The position numbers and the translations under genes are program-made. This document shows positions 46,601-54,589 of a DNA stretch of 64,000 nucleotides, piece after piece. Every line of letters starts with the position of its first letter. Position 1 is the first letter of the stretch. Below the pieces are notes generated by a model. That model searched no databases, had not been told where the DNA came from, and saw nothing but the letters and a program-made list of their open reading frames with translations. Source of the stretch: Dermatophilaceae bacterium Sec6.4 (GTDB lineage: Bacteria > Actinomycetota > Actinomycetes > Actinomycetales > Dermatophilaceae); assembly GCA_039636865.1 (NCBI GenBank), contig CP144172.1:1674001-1738000 (forward strand), written 5' to 3'.

Positions 46601-47265
46601 TTCCGCAGATCCCACAGATCGAATGGGACAAGCAGACGCTGCTGGCCTTCGAGCGGGACATGCTGGGGCTCTATGTCTCCGACCACCCGCTGTTCGGCAT
46701 CGAACACATCCTGTCCCAGCACGCGGACATGTCGATCGCCAGACTGCACGGCGAGGACGCGCCCAAGGACGGCAGCCAACTGACGATCGCCGGTCTGATC
46801 ACTGCCATGCAGCTCAAGCGCAACAAGCGCGGCGAGCTGTGGGCCATCGCCACCGTGGAGGATCTCGAAGGATCCATCGATGTCATGTTCTTCGCCAAGA
46901 CCTACATGACGGTCTCCACGATGCTCAGCACGGACGTGGTGTGCGTGATCAGCGGCCGGTTACAGATGCGCGACGACGGACCGCAATTGATGGCCTCCGA
47001 ACTGACCCTGCCGGATCTGAAGGGTGACCTGCGGGGTCCGGTGGTGTTGTCGATGCCGTTGGCGCGCGCCAACACCGGCCTTGCGCAGCAGCTCCGCACG
47101 GTGCTCGTGGAGCATCCGGGTGCCACCGAGGTGCACTTGAAACTGCATCAGCCGGGCAGGTCGGTCACCGTCAAACTCGAAGACAGTTTGCGCGTCACCG
47201 CCTCACCCGCGTTGTTCGGTGATCTGAAAGCCCTGTTGGGCCCGTCGTGTCTCGTAGGAGCCTGA
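43699..47265 (+). CDS. dnaE: DNA polymerase III subunit alpha
   Basis: The 1188-residue replicative polymerase (DnaE1 type) begins with a PHP domain (FVHLHVHTEYSTLDG). The palm has GRGSATGSMIAYL and the catalytic aspartates in PPDVDLDFDD. Fingers, a helix-hairpin-helix region, the beta-clamp motif region and an OB fold (LTIAGLITAMQLKR) follow. ATG 43699 is supported by family similarity and by the -10 seven bases upstream; the frame open back to 43558 overlaps rluD. The next gene starts one base after its stop. Confidence 0.97.
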   Translation: MSTSSAGNFVHLHVHTEYSTLDGAAKIKPMFAEVERLGMPAIAMSDHGNMFGAYEFQQAAKDSPVKPIIGIEAYVAPSTRHSRTQEFWAGSRERDANVDGEGGKDVSGGGRYTHMTMWAADAQGLRNLFRLSSLASFEGYYMKPRMDRELLAQYGRGIIATTGCPSGEVQTRLRLGQYDEAIAAASAYQDIFGAENYFLELMDHGLSIERQVRDGLLKIARDLHIPLLATNDSHYVTEDQADAHDNLLCVGVGKNKDDPNRFRFSGSGYYLKTAAQMRELFAELPEACDNTLVIAERIGDYSEVFAPVDRMPQFPDVPQGQTQGSFLREKIKVGLGLRYGEQPPVEVLERVETEMAVIEPMGFSSYFLVVADICQYARDNGVPVGPGRGSATGSMIAYLTRITELDPIEHKLLFERFLNPERINPPDVDLDFDDRQRDKMVRYVIDKYGTEYTAQVNTFSTIKAKAAVKDANRILGFPFALGEQISKAMPPDVMGKGVPLTGLFDPKHPRYSEGVEFRAMYEAQPEVKKVVDTGLGLEGLVRGTGVHAAAVILSSEPLLDLVPMHRRDKDGTIITGFSFPHCEEMGLVKMDFLGLRNLGIIDQAIRNIETNRGEQLTTETIPLEDTATYELLARGDTLGVFQLDGGPMRSLLRLMVPTRFEDIAAVLALYRPGPMAANAHINYAERKNGRQQVAPIHPELKDALEPILGTTYHLLVYQEQIMAIARELAGYTLGGADILRRAMGKKKAEILEKEFGSFEAGMQASGYSAEATKALWDVMLPFSGYAFNKSHTAGYGLVSYWTAYLKANYPAEYAAALLTSVEGDKTKMAIYLADTRKLGIRVLPPDVNESVADFTAVGTDIRFGMAAIRNVGANVVEEIRKSRESKGRFTSFEDFLRKVPAVVCNKRTIESLVKAGAFDDLQHPRQGLVHIHEAYVDAVAEEKRHQERGQESLFSGFGDEAAIELAALPQIPQIEWDKQTLLAFERDMLGLYVSDHPLFGIEHILSQHADMSIARLHGEDAPKDGSQLTIAGLITAMQLKRNKRGELWAIATVEDLEGSIDVMFFAKTYMTVSTMLSTDVVCVISGRLQMRDDGPQLMASELTLPDLKGDLRGPVVLSMPLARANTGLAQQLRTVLVEHPGATEVHLKLHQPGRSVTVKLEDSLRVTASPALFGDLKALLGPSCLVGA

Positions 47266-47266
47266 A

Positions 47267-49408
47267 ATGTCTGAATCTGCTGTCGCTGCTCTGAAGCCCC
47301 CGGTGGCGCGCCGCGAATCATCCGTCCGCGAGCACCACGGCGATCGGTTCGAAGATCCCTGGGAGTGGCTGCGCGACAAGGAGTCCAGCGAGGTCATCAG
47401 CCACCTCGAGGCCGAGAACTCCTACACCACAGCAAGCACCGCCCACCTGGCGTCACTTGCGGACGCCGTCTTCGGTGAGATCAAGGGCCATATCGTCGAG
47501 ACGGATGTCGACGTGCCGGTCCGTAAAGGGCAGTGGTGGTACTACTCGCGCACCGTCGAAGGCGCGCAGTACGCCGTGCACTGCCGGGCACCGTACGACG
47601 CGGATATGCCGGTGCCGGTGCCGGCCCCGGGCGAGCCCGTTCCGGGAGAAATCGTGCTGCTCGACGAGAACCGCGAAGCCGACGCGCACGAGTTCTTCGA
47701 GTTGGGGGGCCTGGAGATCAGCCCCGACGGGAACGCGCTCGCGCTGCTGGTCGACGTGCGTGGCGACGAGCGTTACGACCTGCAGGTGCGTGACCTCACT
47801 GCGGGGACAATTCTGGACGACAGCGTGCGCGACGTGCACTACGGGTTGGCCTGGTCCCTCGATGGCGGCACGCTGTTCTACAGCCGACACGACGATGCCT
47901 GGCGGCCGCATCAGGTCTGGCGGCACCGGGTGGGCGGCGACCCTGCCGACGATGTGCTGGTGCGTCAGGAGGACGACCCGGAGTTCGGGATCGGGTTCGA
48001 GGTGTCCCGCGACGACCGCTGGCTGATCGTCGGTTCTGAATCGCGCACCAGCTCCGAGATGCTCCTGGGTGACCTGTCCCGACCCGAGCAGCCACTGACG
48101 ATGGTGCACCCTCGAACGCCCGGTCTGGAGTACTCCGTCGAGGTCGACGGAGACCGGATTCTCGTCGTACACAACGGCAACCGAGCTGACTTCGACATTG
48201 CCGAGGCGCCGCGCGAGAGCCCCGGACGCGAGTCATGGACCCCGGTATTCGTCGGTGACGAGGGGGAGCGGGTCGAGGGTATCGATGCATTCGAGAAGTT
48301 CGTGGTGCTGTCACTGCGTTCCGGGGGGCTGCCGACCGTTCGGGTGTTCCCGAAGGTCGCAGGTGACCTCGGCGCCGCACTACAGGTGCCGGTCGGATCC
48401 GAGCTGACGGTGCTGCGGGTGGGCTCGAACGCCGAATACAACACGGCGACAGTGCGTCTCTCCTCGGGATCTTTCCTGGTGCCTCCTACGGTGCTGGACT
48501 TTGCCCCCGCGACCGGCGAGGTCCGGGTGCTCAAACAGCGTGAGGTCCCTGGTTACCAGGCGCAGGACTACCTCGAGGAACGGCTGTGGGCCACTGCCGC
48601 GGACGGCGCCCGAGTGCCCATCTCGCTGGTTCGGCGACGCGAGGTCTCGGCCGATGGCACCAATCCCGGTCTCATCTACGGCTACGGCTCCTACGAGCTG
48701 TCGATGGACCCGCATTTCTCCGCCAGTCTGCTGTCCGCCCTGGACCGCGGCGTTGTGTACGCCGTGGCGCATGTCCGCGGCGGCGGAGAGCTGGGGCGTC
48801 GCTGGTGGGATGAGGGCAAGATGCTCGCCAAGCGCAATACCTTCACCGACTTCGTGGCGTGTTCGAAGGCCCTGATCGACACCGGCTGGGTCGCACCGGA
48901 CCGCCTTGCGGCAGAAGGTGGCTCGGCCGGCGGTCTGCTGATGGGTGCGGTACTCAACCTGGCGCCCGAGTTGTACCGCGCAGCACACGCCGCTGTTCCC
49001 TTCGTCGACGCGCTGACGACGATCCTGGACCCGACGATGCCGCTGACGGTGGGGGAGTGGCAGGAGTGGGGTAACCCGCTCAGCGACCCGGACGTCTACG
49101 CCTACATGAAGAGCTACTCGCCGTACCAGAACGTCGCAGCGAACGACTATCCGGCCATCCTGGCCACCACCAGCCTGAATGACACCAGGGTCTGCTACGT
49201 CGAGCCCGCCAAATGGGTGCAGCAGCTACGGGCGACCGTGACTTCCGATCCCGCGGCCCGGCCGGTCCTACTCAAGTGCGAGATGGTCGCGGGCCATGGC
49301 GGTGTCAGCGGCCGCTACGACGCGTGGAAGGACCGCGCGTTCGAGCTGTCCTTCCTGCTGGACCAGCTGAACGCGGCTGAGCTGCTCCAGCCGCCTGCCT
49401 CACTCTGA
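47267..49408 (+). CDS. ptrB: Prolyl oligopeptidase family serine peptidase (oligopeptidase B-like, S9)
   Basis: The 713-residue protein has an N-terminal seven-bladed propeller starting EHHGDRFEDPWEWLRD and a C-terminal alpha/beta hydrolase domain. The catalytic triad is S553 in GGSAGGLLMG, D639 in LNDTRV and H677 in AGHGGVSGR. The YGSYE and GRRWWDEGK blocks favour oligopeptidase B over prolyl endopeptidase, so cleavage after basic residues is expected. No signal peptide is seen. ATG 47267 follows the dnaE stop by one base; a strong hairpin ends the unit. Confidence 0.92.
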   Translation: MSESAVAALKPPVARRESSVREHHGDRFEDPWEWLRDKESSEVISHLEAENSYTTASTAHLASLADAVFGEIKGHIVETDVDVPVRKGQWWYYSRTVEGAQYAVHCRAPYDADMPVPVPAPGEPVPGEIVLLDENREADAHEFFELGGLEISPDGNALALLVDVRGDERYDLQVRDLTAGTILDDSVRDVHYGLAWSLDGGTLFYSRHDDAWRPHQVWRHRVGGDPADDVLVRQEDDPEFGIGFEVSRDDRWLIVGSESRTSSEMLLGDLSRPEQPLTMVHPRTPGLEYSVEVDGDRILVVHNGNRADFDIAEAPRESPGRESWTPVFVGDEGERVEGIDAFEKFVVLSLRSGGLPTVRVFPKVAGDLGAALQVPVGSELTVLRVGSNAEYNTATVRLSSGSFLVPPTVLDFAPATGEVRVLKQREVPGYQAQDYLEERLWATAADGARVPISLVRRREVSADGTNPGLIYGYGSYELSMDPHFSASLLSALDRGVVYAVAHVRGGGELGRRWWDEGKMLAKRNTFTDFVACSKALIDTGWVAPDRLAAEGGSAGGLLMGAVLNLAPELYRAAHAAVPFVDALTTILDPTMPLTVGEWQEWGNPLSDPDVYAYMKSYSPYQNVAANDYPAILATTSLNDTRVCYVEPAKWVQQLRATVTSDPAARPVLLKCEMVAGHGGVSGRYDAWKDRAFELSFLLDQLNAAELLQPPASL

Positions 49409-49416
49409 CTCAGCTG

Positions 49417-49454
49417 ACCCCGGGAGGCACAGGTAGACCTGTGCCTCCCGGGGT
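49417..49454. terminator. Bidirectional hairpin between peptidase and amidohydrolase genes
   Basis: ACCCCGGGAGGCACAGG pairs with CCTGTGCCTCCCGGGGT around a 4-base TAGA loop, a perfect 17-bp stem. It lies between two convergent genes and should terminate both. Confidence 0.88.
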
Positions 49455-49493
49455 TACCTGCGCCACGGTCGACGCGCCGAGCCGGTGCGAATG

Positions 49494-50999
49494 TCAGAGA
49501 GCGTCGTAGACGCAGCGTCCGCCGACCAGGGTCGCAGCCACCGGCATGGTGCGCAGTCGGTGGCCGTCGATCGCCGAGTTCGTGCCGGGCTCCACCTGCA
49601 GCGGGTCAGCGTCCAGGAACACGATGTCGGCCACCTCGCCGACGCGTAGGGTGCCCCGACCGTCGGTGCTGGCCGCCAATGCCTCCGCGGGGGAGATCGC
49701 CTGGCCCGGACCCCACGGGTCACGGGTGTCGGCGCTGCGATGGACTGCGGAGGCCATGGCCAGCCACGGGTTGAGTTGGGACACGGGGGCATCCGACCCG
49801 AGAGTGACGCGCACCCCGGCATCGAGCATCGACCGGAGCATGAACGACCGCTCGCTGCAGTCCGGCCAGAGCTGGTCGGACAGGTCGCGGTCGTCGACCA
49901 GGTGAGCGGGCTGAACGGAGGCCCCCACGTTCAGCGCGGCCATCCGTGGGATATCCACCGGATCCAACAACTGGGCATGCTCGATGCACCCGCGGATACC
50001 CGTCGTCTCGAACGCGTCCAGCACCATCGTCGTGGCAGCATCGCCGATAGCGTGCACCGCGGCGTCCATGCCATGCGCGCGCGCTTCACCGAGCGCCGTG
50101 ACGAGCTCGTCGAACGACACATTGCACGTGCCGCGGGTCAGGTGGCCGGCATAGGGGGCGCAGCACAACGCGGTCATGGTGCCGAGGGAGCCATCGGAAA
50201 TGATCTTCAGCGGACCCATCGTCGCCATCCCGAGGGTTCCCGGCAGCGCGTCGCCTGTACGTAGCCCCGCTTCGATCGTGCGGCTCAACCCATGCAGGTA
50301 GGTGCAGGAGCGCACGCGCAGCGTGTCGATGCCGCGCGGGATCAAATTCGTCCAGGTAGCCACCGAGCTCGCGAACTCCATGTCGGTAATGCCGACGACG
50401 CCCTTGCTCGCGGCATCCTGCAGCGCCGTGCGGTAGGCATCGACCGGATCGGTGGTAATGCCCGGAAGCCCCGAGAGGAGCGGGAAGACATCGAACCAGT
50501 CGTTCTCGACAATCGCGGTATCGCGGGCCGGTAGTCCGAGCATCCGCAGGGCGGTGGAGTTCAGCCACCCGTTGTGCGCATCACCGGATATCAGCACAAC
50601 CGGCCGGGTCGGAGCCACCTGATCCAGTGCGTGCACCGTGGGCTGTGTCTGCCACCCGGCTGATCTGAAGCCGAACCCGACAATCGTCGTGGTGCGGTCT
50701 TCGATCATCGCCTCGTGGGCAGCGACGATCCGCAGGACGTCGTCCGGCCCACTGGTCGCACTGACATCGAGGCGGGAGAGCGTCATGGCCCATTGCGTCA
50801 TGTGCACGTGATGGTCCCAGAGGCCGGGGATCAACCAGCGTCCATCGGCACGGACCTCGCGCGAACCGTCGTCCGGCAACGATGGCTCGATCGCTGCGAT
50901 GCGACCGTCGATGATGCGAAGGTCCACGGGACCAGACGGTGCCGGTCTACCTACAGGGACCAGGCGGGCACCACGGATGGTGACGGAATCGTGGAGCAC
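49494..50999 (-). CDS. Amidohydrolase family protein (YtcJ-like)
   Basis: The 501-residue metal-dependent hydrolase has GLWDHHVHMTQ (the HxH metal site), GDAHNGWLNSTAL, VHAIGDAATTMVLDAFE, IEHAQLLDP and TLGSDAPVSQLNPW, the pattern of YtcJ/amidohydrolase-3 proteins. The substrate is unknown; members hydrolyse N-acyl or formamide bonds. GTG 50999 begins VLHDSVTIRGARLVPV, the small beta domain; TACGCT lies four bases upstream. The frame open up to 51122 crosses the inverted repeat and is not conserved. Confidence 0.88.
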   Translation of the reverse strand: MLHDSVTIRGARLVPVGRPAPSGPVDLRIIDGRIAAIEPSLPDDGSREVRADGRWLIPGLWDHHVHMTQWAMTLSRLDVSATSGPDDVLRIVAAHEAMIEDRTTTIVGFGFRSAGWQTQPTVHALDQVAPTRPVVLISGDAHNGWLNSTALRMLGLPARDTAIVENDWFDVFPLLSGLPGITTDPVDAYRTALQDAASKGVVGITDMEFASSVATWTNLIPRGIDTLRVRSCTYLHGLSRTIEAGLRTGDALPGTLGMATMGPLKIISDGSLGTMTALCCAPYAGHLTRGTCNVSFDELVTALGEARAHGMDAAVHAIGDAATTMVLDAFETTGIRGCIEHAQLLDPVDIPRMAALNVGASVQPAHLVDDRDLSDQLWPDCSERSFMLRSMLDAGVRVTLGSDAPVSQLNPWLAMASAVHRSADTRDPWGPGQAISPAEALAASTDGRGTLRVGEVADIVFLDADPLQVEPGTNSAIDGHRLRTMPVAATLVGGRCVYDAL

Positions 51000-51032
51000 A
51001 CCACCAGCGTATGGGTCCGATCGACGTTCGCG

Positions 51033-51082
51033 ATTTGGACATGCTGAGCGAGGCATATCTGCCCCGTTCAGCATGTCCAAAT
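51033..51082. repeat. Perfect 15-bp inverted repeat upstream of the amidohydrolase
   Basis: ATTTGGACATGCTGA at 51033-51047 is repeated in inverted form as TCAGCATGTCCAAAT at 51068-51082. Adding a G-U and two G-C pairs gives an 18-bp stem with a 14-base loop. It lies between the DUF4031 stop and the amidohydrolase start, both on the minus strand. It could terminate DUF4031 transcripts or serve as a large operator for the amidohydrolase gene. Confidence 0.65.
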
Positions 51083-51090
51083 GCTGGTCG

Positions 51091-51351
51091 TCAGCGATCG
51101 CGTTGGTGCCTGCGCAACCCACTACCCAACAGTCGTCGGATCAGGTCGCGGCCGGCAACCTCTTGCGCGCCCGCGTCGACGGCTGTCTGATAACGCTCTT
51201 GCGGCACGTCGTAGTGATCACCGTCGTACAACCGCTCCGGCAACCCCACCGCTGCAGCGAACTCGCGCAACTCTGCGTACGAGGTATCACTGATCAAGTG
51301 CGACCAGAGTCGTCCGTATGCCGGCCAGGTCGGCGGGTCGATCAAGATCAC
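51091..51351 (-). CDS. DUF4031 domain-containing protein
   Basis: The 86-residue protein matches DUF4031, a small actinobacterial and proteobacterial family: MILIDPPTWPAYGRLWSHLI at the start, then DTSYAELREFAAAVGLPER, GDHYDVPQERY and a basic end LIRRLLGSGLR. The function is unknown. GTG 51351 has TAGCTT six bases upstream and no ribosome binding site, so it may be leaderless. Confidence 0.85.
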   Translation of the reverse strand: MILIDPPTWPAYGRLWSHLISDTSYAELREFAAAVGLPERLYDGDHYDVPQERYQTAVDAGAQEVAGRDLIRRLLGSGLRRHQRDR

Positions 51352-51427
51352 CCCGGCAAGCTACCCCTAGGGCTCGAGTCGGGCTGACCTCGGCACCCGC
51401 AGTGGGTGTTCAGGGGGGGTTGGGCAA

Positions 51428-51457
51428 CGGGGCGGCACCGCTTCCGGTGCCGCCCCG
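51428..51457 (-). terminator. Hairpin downstream of glnA
   Basis: CGGGGCGGCACCG and CGGTGCCGCCCCG form a perfect 13-bp stem with a 4-base loop. Read from glnA it lies about 200 bases past the stop codon, beyond the tandem repeats, and is the first strong hairpin on that strand. Confidence 0.7.
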
Positions 51458-51465
51458 CTTCGGCG

Positions 51466-51569
51466 CTTGTGCTTTCAGCTCGGCGCGATGACTTGTGCTT
51501 TCAGCTCGGCGCGATGACTTTTGCTTTCAGCTTGGCGCGATGACTTTTGCTTTCAGCTCGGCGCGATGA
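51466..51569. repeat. Four tandem copies of a 26-bp repeat after glnA
   Basis: The unit CTTNTGCTTTCAGC followed by TCGGCGCGATGA occurs at 51466, 51492, 51518 and 51544 with no spacers. Copies 1 and 2 share CTTGTG, copies 3 and 4 share CTTTTG, and copy 3 has one further change (TTGG for TCGG). The unit length is not a multiple of three. It lies in the 3' untranslated part of the glnA transcript. Confidence 0.92.
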
Positions 51570-51655
51570 CTGTCTTTATTGACGACATCTGATCCGCCGT
51601 TTCGCTGCGGCCGCATGCTCGCTTCGCTCGCCCACGGCCTTCGCTGCACGGCGGC

Positions 51656-53080
51656 TCAAATGTCGTAGTACATCTCGAACTCGTGCGGGTGCGGGCGGAA
51701 GCGCAACGGATCGACTTCATTGACGCGCTTGTAATCGATCCAGGTCTCGATCAGGTCCTCAGTGAAGACGCCGCCTTCGGTGAGGTAGTCGTGATCTGCT
51801 TCGAGTGCGTCCAGCACCTCAGGCAGCGAGCCGGGCACCTGGGCGATGTTCTCCAACTCCTCGGGCGGCAACTCGTACAGGTCCTTGTCGACCGGCTCCG
51901 GCGGTTCGATGCGGTTCTTGATGCCGTCCAGGCCGGCCATCAGCTGCGCCGAGAACGCCAGGTAGGGGTTGGCCGACGGGTCGGGTATCCGGAACTCGAT
52001 GCGTTTGGCCTTCGGGGAGGTGCCCGCGATGGGAATGCGGATGCAGGCCGACCGGTTACGCGCCGAGTACACGAGGTTCACGGGAGCCTCATAGCCAGGA
52101 ACCAGACGGTGGTAGGAGTTCATCGTCGGGTTGGTGAACGCAAGTAGCGACGACGCGTGCTTGAGCAACCCACCGACATACCAGCGGGCGATGTCCGACA
52201 GTCCGCCGTAACCGCTCTCGTCGAAGAACAGGGCCTCCCCGTCCTTCCACAACGACTGGTGGGTATGCATGCCCGAACCGTTGTCACCGAACAGTGGCTT
52301 CGGCATGAACGTGGCCGTCTTCCCGGCCTCGAAAACGGTGTTCTTGACGATGTATTTGAACTTCATCATGTCGTCGCCCGCGGCCAGCAGCGTGGCAAAC
52401 GTGTAGTTGATCTCCTGCTGACCAGCAGTGCCGACCTCGTGGTGCGCACGCTCGACCCGCAGGCCCGCTTCGCCCATCGCAACCGCGATGTCATCGCGTA
52501 GATCGGCGAAGTGGTCCACCGGAGGCACCGGGAAGTAGCCGCCCTTGTATCGCGGCTTGTAGCCGAGGTTGCCGCCCTCTTCTTCGCGGCCGGTGTTCCA
52601 TGCGCCCTCGACCGAGTCGATGTAGTAGTAACCGGCGTTCGCCTTGGTTTCGAAGCGGACGTCGTCGAAAATGTAGAACTCTGCCTCGGCACCGAAGTAC
52701 GCGGTGTCGGCGATTCCCGTCGACTTCAGGTACGCCTCGGCTTTCACCGCGATGTTGCGCGGGTCGCGGCTGTACCGCTCGTCGGTGAAAGGGTCGACGA
52801 TCGAGAAGTTCATGATCAACGTCTTGTGCTTGCGGTACGGGTCCAAGAACGCCGACGACGGGTCCGGGATCAGCTTCATATCCGACTCGTGAATTGCCTG
52901 GAACCCGCGGATCGACGAGCCGTCGAACATCTGGCCCTCGGTGAACGAGTCCTGCGACAGCGTCGATGCGGGCACATTGAAGTGCTGCATCACACCCGGG
53001 AGATCGCAGAAGCGCACATCGACGAACTTGACGTCCTCGTCCTTGATGAACTTCAAGACCTCATCGCTGGTGTTGAACAT
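51656..53080 (-). CDS. glnA: Glutamine synthetase, type I
   Basis: The 474-residue enzyme makes glutamine from glutamate, ammonia and ATP. It begins [20 protein letters not shown], has the N-terminal signature [17 protein letters not shown], the metal-site [10 protein letters not shown], and the ATP region [18 protein letters not shown]. Adenylylation tyrosine Y402 lies in [10 protein letters not shown], so control by GlnE is expected. ATG 53080 has GGAGG 5 bases upstream. The promoter carries a GlnR-type box. The length is standard for the beta subtype, dodecameric form. Confidence 0.97.
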   Translation of the reverse strand: MFNTSDEVLKFIKDEDVKFVDVRFCDLPGVMQHFNVPASTLSQDSFTEGQMFDGSSIRGFQAIHESDMKLIPDPSSAFLDPYRKHKTLIMNFSIVDPFTDERYSRDPRNIAVKAEAYLKSTGIADTAYFGAEAEFYIFDDVRFETKANAGYYYIDSVEGAWNTGREEEGGNLGYKPRYKGGYFPVPPVDHFADLRDDIAVAMGEAGLRVERAHHEVGTAGQQEINYTFATLLAAGDDMMKFKYIVKNTVFEAGKTATFMPKPLFGDNGSGMHTHQSLWKDGEALFFDESGYGGLSDIARWYVGGLLKHASSLLAFTNPTMNSYHRLVPGYEAPVNLVYSARNRSACIRIPIAGTSPKAKRIEFRIPDPSANPYLAFSAQLMAGLDGIKNRIEPPEPVDKDLYELPPEELENIAQVPGSLPEVLDALEADHDYLTEGGVFTEDLIETWIDYKRVNEVDPLRFRPHPHEFEMYYDI

Positions 53081-53143
53081 GGAACCTCCGTGGCTGGTGA
53101 ATGGCGTGCGCGTCCGCCCTCGGGGGCATGCGCACAGTTTCCA

Positions 53144-53149
53144 AATTTA
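53144..53149 (-). promoter_or_regulatory. Probable -10 element of the glnA promoter
   Basis: Read on the minus strand, TAAATT lies 64 bases before the glnA start and 11 bases downstream of the GlnR-type box, an AT-rich island in GC-rich DNA. The -35 position falls within the box, so a bound regulator would touch RNA polymerase. Confidence 0.5.
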
Positions 53150-53159
53150 GCGGATGGCG

Positions 53160-53197
53160 GTTACCCGGTCGTGACTGAAGCGTTTCGGTGAGGTTAC
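53160..53197 (-). promoter_or_regulatory. GlnR-type binding site upstream of glnA
   Basis: On the minus strand four 5-mers follow each other at exact 6-base spacing: GTAAC, GAAAC, GTCAC, GTAAC. This is the a-b-a-b arrangement (gTnAC-n6-GaAAC, twice) described for GlnR, the nitrogen regulator of actinobacteria; only the last b-site departs from it. glnA is a classic GlnR target. The divergent RDD gene starts 115 bases away and might also be affected. Confidence 0.75.
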
Positions 53198-53298
53198 GAG
53201 CCCACCGCTGCTGCCTCACGAGGCCTGCCGCAGACGGCGTGCGCCACCCGCCCCATGTCGTCGGAGTGGGGGCCGAGCCGCAGCGAAATCCGGCTCTC

Positions 53299-53304
53299 TA
53301 TCCT
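53299..53304 (+). promoter_or_regulatory. -10 element TATCCT for a leaderless RDD-protein mRNA
   Basis: TATCCT ends seven bases before ATG 53312, with no ribosome binding site between. The same hexamer and spacing precede the DUF4191 gene on the other strand. Confidence 0.5.
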
Positions 53305-53311
53305 GGAATGC

Positions 53312-53758
53312 ATGGCCGGCCCTACATCTTCCCCAGTGTCGAAGGTTCCGACCTCGGGATGGCCCGGCCAACAATTCGGCTGTGCCTTCAGCGGGCGCAC
53401 CTCTGTGGTGCGACTGGTACCGAGGGCTGTTGCCCTCCTCATTGACTGGGGGCTGTGCAGTCTCATCGCCGCCGGGCTCCTGGGGTACCGGTGGGGAGGC
53501 CAGGGTGGATCCAGTTTTGCCCCGCTGCTGGTCTTCCTGATCGAGAACATTCTGCTGGTTGCAACACTCGGTTCGACGGTCGGTCACTTCATCGTCGGGG
53601 CCAGGGTCACCCGACTGGATGGATCGAGCGCCGGGCCACTGCCGGCGCTGGTACGGGCGGTGCTGCTGTGCCTGGTCATACCCGCGATCGTGTTCGATGT
53701 CGATCAACGCGGTCTGCATGACCGTCTTCCCGGTACCATCCTGGTTCGCACCAGGTAG
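53312..53758 (+). CDS. RDD family membrane protein
   Basis: The 148-residue protein has the RDD pattern: RLVPRAVALLIDWGLCSLIA (Arg and Asp in the first membrane helix), a second helix LLVFLIENILLVATLG, GHFIVGARVTRLDG, and a third helix ending IPAIVFDVDQRGLHDRLPGT with the Asp-containing end. RDD proteins are small membrane proteins of mostly unknown function, some proposed as ion exchangers. It is divergent from glnA and convergent with the DUF4191 gene, a layout common in actinobacteria. Confidence 0.88.
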   Translation: MAGPTSSPVSKVPTSGWPGQQFGCAFSGRTSVVRLVPRAVALLIDWGLCSLIAAGLLGYRWGGQGGSSFAPLLVFLIENILLVATLGSTVGHFIVGARVTRLDGSSAGPLPALVRAVLLCLVIPAIVFDVDQRGLHDRLPGTILVRTR

Positions 53759-53801
53759 CGGTGTGGCGGAACCGCTCGAGCTCGGTGCTAGGTACGAACC
53801 G

Positions 53802-54584
53802 TCAGCGCTGTGACTTGCGATCGGTGCGGGCCGACCGCGGGTCCATTCCCTTGGGAATCGGTGGCTTCACTCCGCCCAGTGCACGGAGCCGCTTGTTCAC
53901 GGTCTGGACCTCTATGTCCGTCAGCTTGCGAGGCATCTTCGTCATCGTCGACGTCAGTTTGCTGACCGGCACTGCACCCTCGCCGTCGCCCACCCGCAGT
54001 GTGTGTACGGGCACCTCGGGACCGGAGATACGACTCACCCGCTTACGCTCGGCCTCCAGGAGTTTGACGGCACTACTGCGCGGCCCTTCGGCCACCAGCA
54101 CGACACCCGGGCGCCCCACGGCACGGAAAACCATGGCTGCGTTGTTCATATCGCGTACATTGCGAGCCCTGCCGGATTCGGCCGCGACCGGTTCCTTCTC
54201 GTAGAACCAGCCCTTGCGTAGGCCGCCCATGGCAGCGCTGGTTGCTCCGGGCTGACCCTCCAGTTGACCGTAGGCTGCCCGCTGCGCCAACCGGCCGAAC
54301 AGCAGCATGGTGAGCAGGATGGCCAACAGGACCGCGAAGAGCGTGAAGACAATCCGGGCGTACGTGGAGGATGCAAAAGCGAAGCCGAGGCCGGCGACGA
54401 TGAGGAAGGTCACCAGAAAGGCGCCCGCGAGGTAGAGCGGAACGCGCGGGTCGCGGGAACTGGTGAGCTTGTAGAGCGTCTTGATCTGGGCGATACGACC
54501 GGGCTCGGCGCTCGAGGGGTCGCCAGCGACCTTCTTCTTACGGCCGAAGCGGCTCTTCTTCTCGGGTGCGGGTGTCGCGGGCAT
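53802..54584 (-). CDS. DUF4191 domain-containing membrane protein
   Basis: The 260-residue protein matches DUF4191. A basic N-terminus (KKSRFGRKKK) leads to IAQIKTLYKLTSSRDPRVPLY, two adjacent membrane helices (residues about 50-95), then RAAYGQLEGQPGATSAAM and GWFYEKEPVA. The C-terminal cytoplasmic domain has FRAVGRPGVVLVAEGP. The function is unknown, but the gene is nearly always next to lipA in actinobacteria. ATG 54584 has TATCCT seven bases upstream, within the lipA stop region, so it may have its own leaderless transcript. Confidence 0.88.
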   Translation of the reverse strand: MPATPAPEKKSRFGRKKKVAGDPSSAEPGRIAQIKTLYKLTSSRDPRVPLYLAGAFLVTFLIVAGLGFAFASSTYARIVFTLFAVLLAILLTMLLFGRLAQRAAYGQLEGQPGATSAAMGGLRKGWFYEKEPVAAESGRARNVRDMNNAAMVFRAVGRPGVVLVAEGPRSSAVKLLEAERKRVSRISGPEVPVHTLRVGDGEGAVPVSKLTSTMTKMPRKLTDIEVQTVNKRLRALGGVKPPIPKGMDPRSARTDRKSQR

Positions 54585-54589
54585 GCTGG

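Larger units (their letters stand above)
51352..51655. other. Gene-free region downstream of glnA
   Basis: These 304 bases hold no convincing reading frame. From the glnA side they contain a GC-rich stretch (51570-51655) with short repeats of CTTCGCT, four 26-bp tandem repeats (51466-51569), a 13-bp hairpin (51428-51457), and the short promoter region of the DUF4031 gene (about 51352-51400). Confidence 0.8.

Noticed and set aside
51466..51569. CRISPR-like array after glnA
   Set aside because: The 26-bp units are directly adjacent with no spacers, and no cas genes are nearby.
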